A stretch of DNA of 11,394 nt from assembly GCA_031284475.1 (NCBI GenBank), contig JAISZV010000333.1, positions 1 to 11,394 on the forward strand. Direction: 5' to 3'. The first letter of the stretch is position 1. Each line of letters starts with the position of its first letter. The notes beneath the pieces were generated by a model, which had not been told where the DNA came from, searched no databases, and saw nothing but the letters and a program-made list of their open reading frames with translations. The position numbers and the translations under genes were made by a program. Positions 7,292-11,394 of the stretch are shown in pieces. The stretch comes from Proteiniphilum sp. GTDB taxonomy: Bacteria > Bacteroidota > Bacteroidia > Bacteroidales > Dysgonomonadaceae.

Positions 7292-7352
7292 ATGCACCAC
7301 GCTATTACTTATTTTTCATTTCCAGACGGCTTATCGCTAATTAGGTCATTGT

Positions 7353-9059
7353 TTATTCGCTGAGCCATTTAAGCATTTTAGCGCGTCTTTGGCGGAAATG
7401 GACAATATCCTGATCGTACGAATCGAAATCTTTTACTGTTTTTTCCGCCAGTTCCTTTGCTCCGGCAGGATTTTTCGATTCGAGCAGTTTCAATAACTCA
7501 TAATCATTGATGCCGTCGCGCATGGCTTCTAAGCGCATTGAGCTGTGCAATTTACCGTATGACGGATAAATAATCCAGCAATCTCCCGCCGGTTTGTTTC
7601 CCCAATCCATATTTTCTCCCTGTATGGTATCATTTCTCCAGGAATTAAGCCCCCAGTGCAAATAGCCTTTCACGTTATACCGGTAATTGATCCAGTGGAG
7701 CAGGCGGGTTTGTATCAACGGTTGTTCCAGAAAACGGTTGGCATATTTTTCTCCGTAAGGTTCCATACAGGTATAGTGCCATACCTCTTTTCCCGATTCG
7801 ATCATTGGTTTATATAATTCTTCGTATTGCAAATGAAGACGATCCGTCATGGGAACCGGTATATCTATTGCACGGGCAATATTCGGCGTACGGTGTAAAG
7901 CGTCTATAATTTTCAGGCCGGGCGACAGTTTTTTGATGTATTCTGCGATACGGAGGTAGGAGGGTTCGTATTCTCCATCGGCCGGTTCGTCTGCAAGATA
8001 TTGTAGATAAAAGTCTTCCCATCCTTTTTCTTTCACATGTCCGGTTAAAGCCGGAATAAACTGGTCTAAAAAGTTTCGGGCTTCTTCCGATTCCAGAGGC
8101 ATGTTTTTAATGATAGTTTTGTCGCCGGAGAGTATCGGGACAGTCACGCCGATATGGTCGTACCAGCCGCCATTAATCCGTCCGCCTATATGCGATACGG
8201 TAAAGCGTTTCAATCCCCCTTCGCGTATATAAAGTTCAACCATCCGGTCAAATGATTCGAAACTGAAATCGTATATGTATTGCCCCGACTCCGTTTTGCC
8301 TGCGATGGAATAATTTCCCGGCATCTCCCACAGTATTCTATATACATTTTGCCCGTAATCGCGCACCTTATTGGCAACTATTTTGTTCAGTTCCCAAAAT
8401 CGTTCGGAATAGATAGGGCATATTTCCCCGCCATTCATTCGTCTTAATTCGCCGGGATATGGATTTATCCAGTTATCTACCCACAAAGTTTGTTCGGGTA
8501 GAACCACATTGTACACTTGGGCGACTACTTGCTTGCTGATGTTGAATTTTCTCCCGTTTGTTTCGCCTGTGATATGCAAAAGGGCCGTATAAGTCCCTTC
8601 GGCTGCATCACGGGGAATGGCATAGTTTACCCACAAGGGCTGGTTCGACATGGAAGCTACATCCGTACTTTCTATTTCCCACAGGGGGTCGGGAAAATAA
8701 CCCGAAACCGGGGCTAAGCGGTTTTGCGAAGGGGTGTGTGATAAAAAATTACCCGGAATATAAACATGCCCTACAAAAGCCTCAAGAGAGGATGGAATAC
8801 GGTGATTACCGTTCATTAATTCGCCGGCTTCTATTTTCAAATTCTTTACCGGGTAAATACTGCGGAAAACAAATTGAAAGGACGCTGTTTCTCCTTTAGC
8901 TACCGCCGCCGTATCCTTATTATCTTCAAAAAACAGTTGTTCTTTGAATACTTTTTTCAAAGGATCGACTTGCACAACAGTTATCGCTTCGTCTATGCTA
9001 TTGCATCCGGCGAACAAGGATAACAACAAAATAAAAATAGCTGAATTTTTTATACTCAT
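7353..9059 (-). CDS. GH123-like (DUF4091) glycoside hydrolase lipoprotein, downstream paralog
   Basis: A 568-residue lipoprotein with a signal peptide ending LFAG-Cys19 followed by acidic residues. An N-terminal beta-sandwich (about 25-190; KGETASFQFVFRS at 55-67, GTYTALLHITGE at 155-166) precedes a barrel domain (about 190-568). The YLADEP motif carries Asp357-Glu358, matching the catalytic Asp-Glu pair of GH123, in which Asp assists the substrate acetamido group and Glu is the acid/base. DUF4091 signatures follow: HYTCMEP (428-434), the LLHWINYRY block (453-461), GYLHWGLNSW (465-474) and RLEAMRDGINDYELLKLLE (509-527). Characterised GH123 enzymes are beta-N-acetylgalactosaminidases acting on terminal beta-GalNAc of glycolipid-type glycans. 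Specificity here is inferred. The gene is a tandem paralog of the next gene upstream, and both begin with the same four codons, supporting this ATG. The 102-bp leader contains a duplicated start region. Confidence 0.87.
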   Translation of the reverse strand: MSIKNSAIFILLLSLFAGCNSIDEAITVVQVDPLKKVFKEQLFFEDNKDTAAVAKGETASFQFVFRSIYPVKNLKIEAGELMNGNHRIPSSLEAFVGHVYIPGNFLSHTPSQNRLAPVSGYFPDPLWEIESTDVASMSNQPLWVNYAIPRDAAEGTYTALLHITGETNGRKFNISKQVVAQVYNVVLPEQTLWVDNWINPYPGELRRMNGGEICPIYSERFWELNKIVANKVRDYGQNVYRILWEMPGNYSIAGKTESGQYIYDFSFESFDRMVELYIREGGLKRFTVSHIGGRINGGWYDHIGVTVPILSGDKTIIKNMPLESEEARNFLDQFIPALTGHVKEKGWEDFYLQYLADEPADGEYEPSYLRIAEYIKKLSPGLKIIDALHRTPNIARAIDIPVPMTDRLHLQYEELYKPMIESGKEVWHYTCMEPYGEKYANRFLEQPLIQTRLLHWINYRYNVKGYLHWGLNSWRNDTIQGENMDWGNKPAGDCWIIYPSYGKLHSSMRLEAMRDGINDYELLKLLESKNPAGAKELAEKTVKDFDSYDQDIVHFRQRRAKMLKWLSE

Positions 9060-9093
9060 TTTTTTATTGTATTAACTCATTTTTATTGTATTA
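9054..9093. repeat. Tandem duplication of the start region (21 and 19 bp)
   Basis: ACTCATTTTTTTATTGTATTA in spirit is repeated at once in a copy two T shorter: unit 1 is 9054-9074 and unit 2 is 9075-9093. Unit 1 includes the true ATG at 9059. Unit 2 therefore supplies an extra upstream ATG (9080) that reads ATG AGT TAA on the minus strand, in frame but immediately stopped. It could influence initiation at the real start, or simply be a slippage product. Confidence 0.85.
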
Positions 9094-9161
9094 ACTAACC
9101 GTTAACCGCTACTATATTGAAACTGATGGTTTTTTTGCCTTTCCAGACGCCTTTGCCATGT

Positions 9162-10907
9162 TTATTCACTCAACCATTGCAGTAGTTTGACACGCCTTTC
9201 CCTGAATGCTGTTATCCGGCTGTCGTACGAATCGAAATTCATCACTACCCCTTCCGCCAATTCTTTCGCTCGGGCCGGGTTTTTCGATTCGAGCAGTTTC
9301 AACAGTTCATAATCATTGATACCGTCGCGCATGGCTTCTAAGCGTATGGAGCTATATACCTTGTTGTAAGCCGGATAAATAATCCAGGCATCGCCGGCAG
9401 GAAGGTTGCCGCCCCAGTCAACGTAACCTGTTTCCCAATTGAATGTACGCCACGAATCAAGCCCCCAATGCAGGTATCCGGTTGCATTGTAACGATAGTT
9501 GATCCAATGCAGGATGCGGGTTTGAATCAGAGGAAGTTCCAAAAAACGGTTGGCGTAATTTCCCACCGGCTCCATACAGGTGTAAAACCATAATTCCTTG
9601 CCTGCATTCTGTTGCGTCTTGTAAAAACTATAATCCTGATGGAAGTAATCCAACATGGGCACAATTACGTCTATCGATTGGCATACTTCCTTGGTGGAAT
9701 GGGTGGCTTCTATGATTTTAAGTTCGGGAGCAAGTTGTTTCACGTAGGCCGCTATCTGGTTGTAGCTTGAAGCGCTTTCTCTTGTCCCCGGCTCGTCGGC
9801 TATGTGTTGATAATATATTTTATCCCATCCTTTTTCTTTTAGATGATTGTACAGGGCGGGAATAAACTGGTCGAGGAAATTGCGGGTGGTTGCGTCGAAA
9901 GGAATCACTACCGTCGGACTATAAGGAACCTGTACGCCGAACGGATCATACCATCCGCTGAGCCGGTATGCGATATGCTCTCCTTCAATACGTTTCATAT
10001 TTCCTTCCCGGATAAAGAGTTCTATTTTCTTGTCAAACCAGCTAAAATCAAATGTGAATTCTGTTGTAGGATTTGAATTTCCGGTGTGGTTTCTCGTAAA
10101 CTTACAATCGTTGATAGGCCGCCCCACCATGTACATATTTTGTCCGTAATCACGCATTTTATTGGCAATTACTTTGTATAGTTCCAACTTGTGTCCTTCC
10201 TCCGGAACCGAGGTATTATTATTCAAATACTGGAGATGATTATTCAACCAGTTGCTTACAAATAATGTTTGTTCGGGCAGAGTGACCGGATATACTTTAG
10301 CGGTAATTTGCCGGGTGATACAAAATTTCATTCCGTTTTTTTCTCCCGTAATCACGACGTCTGCCGTATAAGTTCCTTCGACTGCATCACGGGGTACTTT
10401 ATAGTTGATCCACAGGGTCTGGTTAACGGACGGCGGCACATCTTTTGTTTCTACTTCCAGCAAAGGATCGGGATAAAAACCCGATACGGAAACAATTTTG
10501 TCTTTTGATGGAATTGGGGAAAAATGATTCGGCTTCACATCTACATATCCGACAAATGCTTTAAAATCAAGCGGTATGTTGTTATTGCCGTTAGATAAAG
10601 ACGCTGCTTCTACTTTCAGGCCGGTAATAGGATAAGTACTGCGCACGACAAATTGAAAAGAAGCTGCTTCTCCTTTGGCCACAGCTATCGCATCTTTATT
10701 TTCCGTCAAATTGGTTTGCTCTTTGAAAACTTTTTCCAATGGATCCACTTGAACACAGGCTATTGTTGCTCCTATTAGCTCACATTCATTTTCCCCTTCA
10801 ATCGGGGGCGGCACAGGCTCCTCATCCGGTTTAGGTGTGGAATCGTGATTACATCCCATACAAATGAATACTAAAAGGACTGAAATTAATGAGATTTTTA
10901 TACTCAT
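9162..10907 (-). CDS. GH123-like (DUF4091) glycoside hydrolase lipoprotein, upstream paralog
   Basis: A 581-residue lipoprotein with a signal peptide ending FICMG-Cys19, then a longer acidic, Pro-rich linker (about 20-45, including PDEEPVPPP) absent from its paralog, which could hold the enzyme away from the membrane. The N-terminal sandwich (about 50-210; KGEAASFQFVVRS at 78-90) and the catalytic barrel follow. HIADEP carries Asp371-Glu372, the GH123-type catalytic pair. FYTCMEP (441-447), GYLHWGLDSW (477-486), AWIIYPAYN (507-515) and RLEAMRDGINDYELLKLLE (522-540) match DUF4091. The last 67 residues are about 75% identical to those of the downstream paralog by hand count, whereas residues about 218-340 differ strongly. 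That region probably forms active-site loops, so the two enzymes may differ in specificity. The predicted activity is exo-beta-N-acetylhexosaminidase, most likely on GalNAc, by family only. The gene lies 77 bp after the LamG gene, with no promoter box between. Confidence 0.87.
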   Translation of the reverse strand: MSIKISLISVLLVFICMGCNHDSTPKPDEEPVPPPIEGENECELIGATIACVQVDPLEKVFKEQTNLTENKDAIAVAKGEAASFQFVVRSTYPITGLKVEAASLSNGNNNIPLDFKAFVGYVDVKPNHFSPIPSKDKIVSVSGFYPDPLLEVETKDVPPSVNQTLWINYKVPRDAVEGTYTADVVITGEKNGMKFCITRQITAKVYPVTLPEQTLFVSNWLNNHLQYLNNNTSVPEEGHKLELYKVIANKMRDYGQNMYMVGRPINDCKFTRNHTGNSNPTTEFTFDFSWFDKKIELFIREGNMKRIEGEHIAYRLSGWYDPFGVQVPYSPTVVIPFDATTRNFLDQFIPALYNHLKEKGWDKIYYQHIADEPGTRESASSYNQIAAYVKQLAPELKIIEATHSTKEVCQSIDVIVPMLDYFHQDYSFYKTQQNAGKELWFYTCMEPVGNYANRFLELPLIQTRILHWINYRYNATGYLHWGLDSWRTFNWETGYVDWGGNLPAGDAWIIYPAYNKVYSSIRLEAMRDGINDYELLKLLESKNPARAKELAEGVVMNFDSYDSRITAFRERRVKLLQWLSE

Positions 10908-10927
10908 GGTTTGTCTGTTTTTTACAT

Positions 10928-10960
10928 GACCGGCGTAACGGTAAAATGATTACGCCGGTC
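10928..10960. repeat. Perfect 11-bp inverted repeat in the LamG-GH123 intercistronic gap
   Basis: The arms GACCGGCGTAA (10928-10938) and TTACGCCGGTC (10950-10960) are exact reverse complements around an 11-base loop. It lies 20 bp before the GH123-like start and 24 bp after the LamG stop. No T-run follows on the transcribed (minus) strand, so it is not a strong terminator. It could act as an mRNA-stabilising or attenuating hairpin that sets expression differences between the upstream surface proteins and the downstream enzymes; that role is inference. Confidence 0.8.
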
Positions 10961-10984
10961 TTTATGATGAATACTATTGTTTTT

Positions 10985-11394
10985 TCAATAAGTTGGTACG
11001 GCGCCTAAAGTCTGAATACTTTCAGCGTCTAATGCTACGCTCCAGACTATAATATGCGAAATATCCATCTGGTAACCAAATGGCCATCCTCCGGCGGTAG
11101 CAAACAAAACGCCATCTGTTTCCAAAGAAAATTCACTATCCCGTTGCGCATAATCGCTGACATTTCCGTTGAATAACAACTGTCCGTCTAAATATACGTC
11201 CCAGAATTGTCCGCATTTGGCAGAGAGTATCACCCGGTACCATACGTTCGGTGCAATCACATTCTCGCTCGACATACCCGCCCAACCGGCATAGGTTAAA
11301 CCGCCTTTACCGTCGCCCCAATCATTGGATACGGCTAATCTCGAAGGCCCTGTATTGGTAAAATGTACATTCGTATGAATAAGCGAATGCCATT
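10985..11394 (-). CDS. C-terminal LamG (concanavalin A-like) domain protein (5' end off window)
   Basis: The frame is open from the right edge (first full codon at 11392) to a TGA at 10985, giving 135 residues of a protein whose N-terminus is missing. An internal ATG at 11275 is not taken as the start, because coding continues upstream with domain-like sequence (WHSLIHTNVHF, LAVSNDWGDGKGG). The pattern WYRVILSAKCGQFWDVYLDG, then a strand-rich stretch, GGWPFGYQMDISHIIVWSVAL and a short tail, matches the Laminin_G_3/concanavalin A-like sandwich: a ligand-capping jelly roll in which W-Y/H-x-V and DG(x)LLFNG mark adjacent strands. In Bacteroidota PULs such domains often end surface glycan-binding lipoproteins encoded directly after SusC and SusD. 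That placement fits here but cannot be confirmed. It is likely the first visible gene of the operon continuing into the GH123-like pair. Confidence 0.75.
   Translation of the reverse strand, partial: WHSLIHTNVHFTNTGPSRLAVSNDWGDGKGGLTYAGWAGMSSENVIAPNVWYRVILSAKCGQFWDVYLDGQLLFNGNVSDYAQRDSEFSLETDGVLFATAGGWPFGYQMDISHIIVWSVALDAESIQTLGAVPTY

Noticed and set aside
11273..11275. ATG at 11275 as start of the LamG gene
   Set aside because: The same frame stays open to the right edge with sequence that continues the sandwich fold, so this is an internal Met of a truncated gene.

Overview
The window looks like part of a polysaccharide utilization locus (PUL) from a member of the Bacteroidales. The evidence is the gene content: fimbrillin-type and glycan-processing lipoproteins with acidic residues after the lipobox cysteine, GH29, GH123/DUF4091 and beta-helix glycosidases, and a LamG surface protein. 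Starts lack a Shine-Dalgarno sequence and lie in A/T-rich leaders. I cannot place the genus. There are nine genes, all on the minus strand, so transcription runs from the right edge to the left. No tRNA, rRNA, CRISPR array, transposase or SusC/SusD gene lies inside the window. A SusC/SusD pair, if present, would be expected beyond the right edge.

Right part (11394 to 7353): the C-terminus of a LamG (concanavalin A-like) protein is followed by two tandem paralogous lipoproteins of the GH123/DUF4091 type. The leaders between them are short (77 and 102 bp), and I found no Bacteroides-type -7 box in either. The first leader holds a perfect 11-bp hairpin. The second holds a tandem duplication of the translation-start region.

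Middle (7352 to 5271): a 506-residue lipoprotein combines a fimbrillin-like N-terminus, a Big2-like Ig domain and a C-terminal discoidin-like beta-sandwich. It probably acts at the cell surface in glycan binding or adhesion. Its two flanking intergenic regions (222 and 339 bp) contain diverged copies (about 82% identical by hand alignment) of one roughly 60-70 bp structured repeat in inverted orientation, so they bracket the gene.

Left part (5270 to 1): a tight four-gene cluster with 44, 21 and 8 bp spacings. It encodes a right-handed beta-helix glycosidase candidate (GH141-like), a GH29 alpha-L-fucosidase, a Tat-signal calcineurin-like metallophosphoesterase, and the N-terminus of a protein opening with a rhamnogalacturonan-lyase domain-III-like beta-sandwich. 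The left edge cuts this last gene.

Taken together, the genes suggest capture and exo-trimming of a fucosylated glycan that may also carry beta-linked N-acetylhexosamine. A phosphate or phosphodiester substituent is possible. The substrate is inferred from family membership only. The most unusual points are the diverged GH123-like tandem pair, the phosphoesterase embedded in a glycosidase operon, and the inverted repeats around the fimbrillin-like lipoprotein gene.
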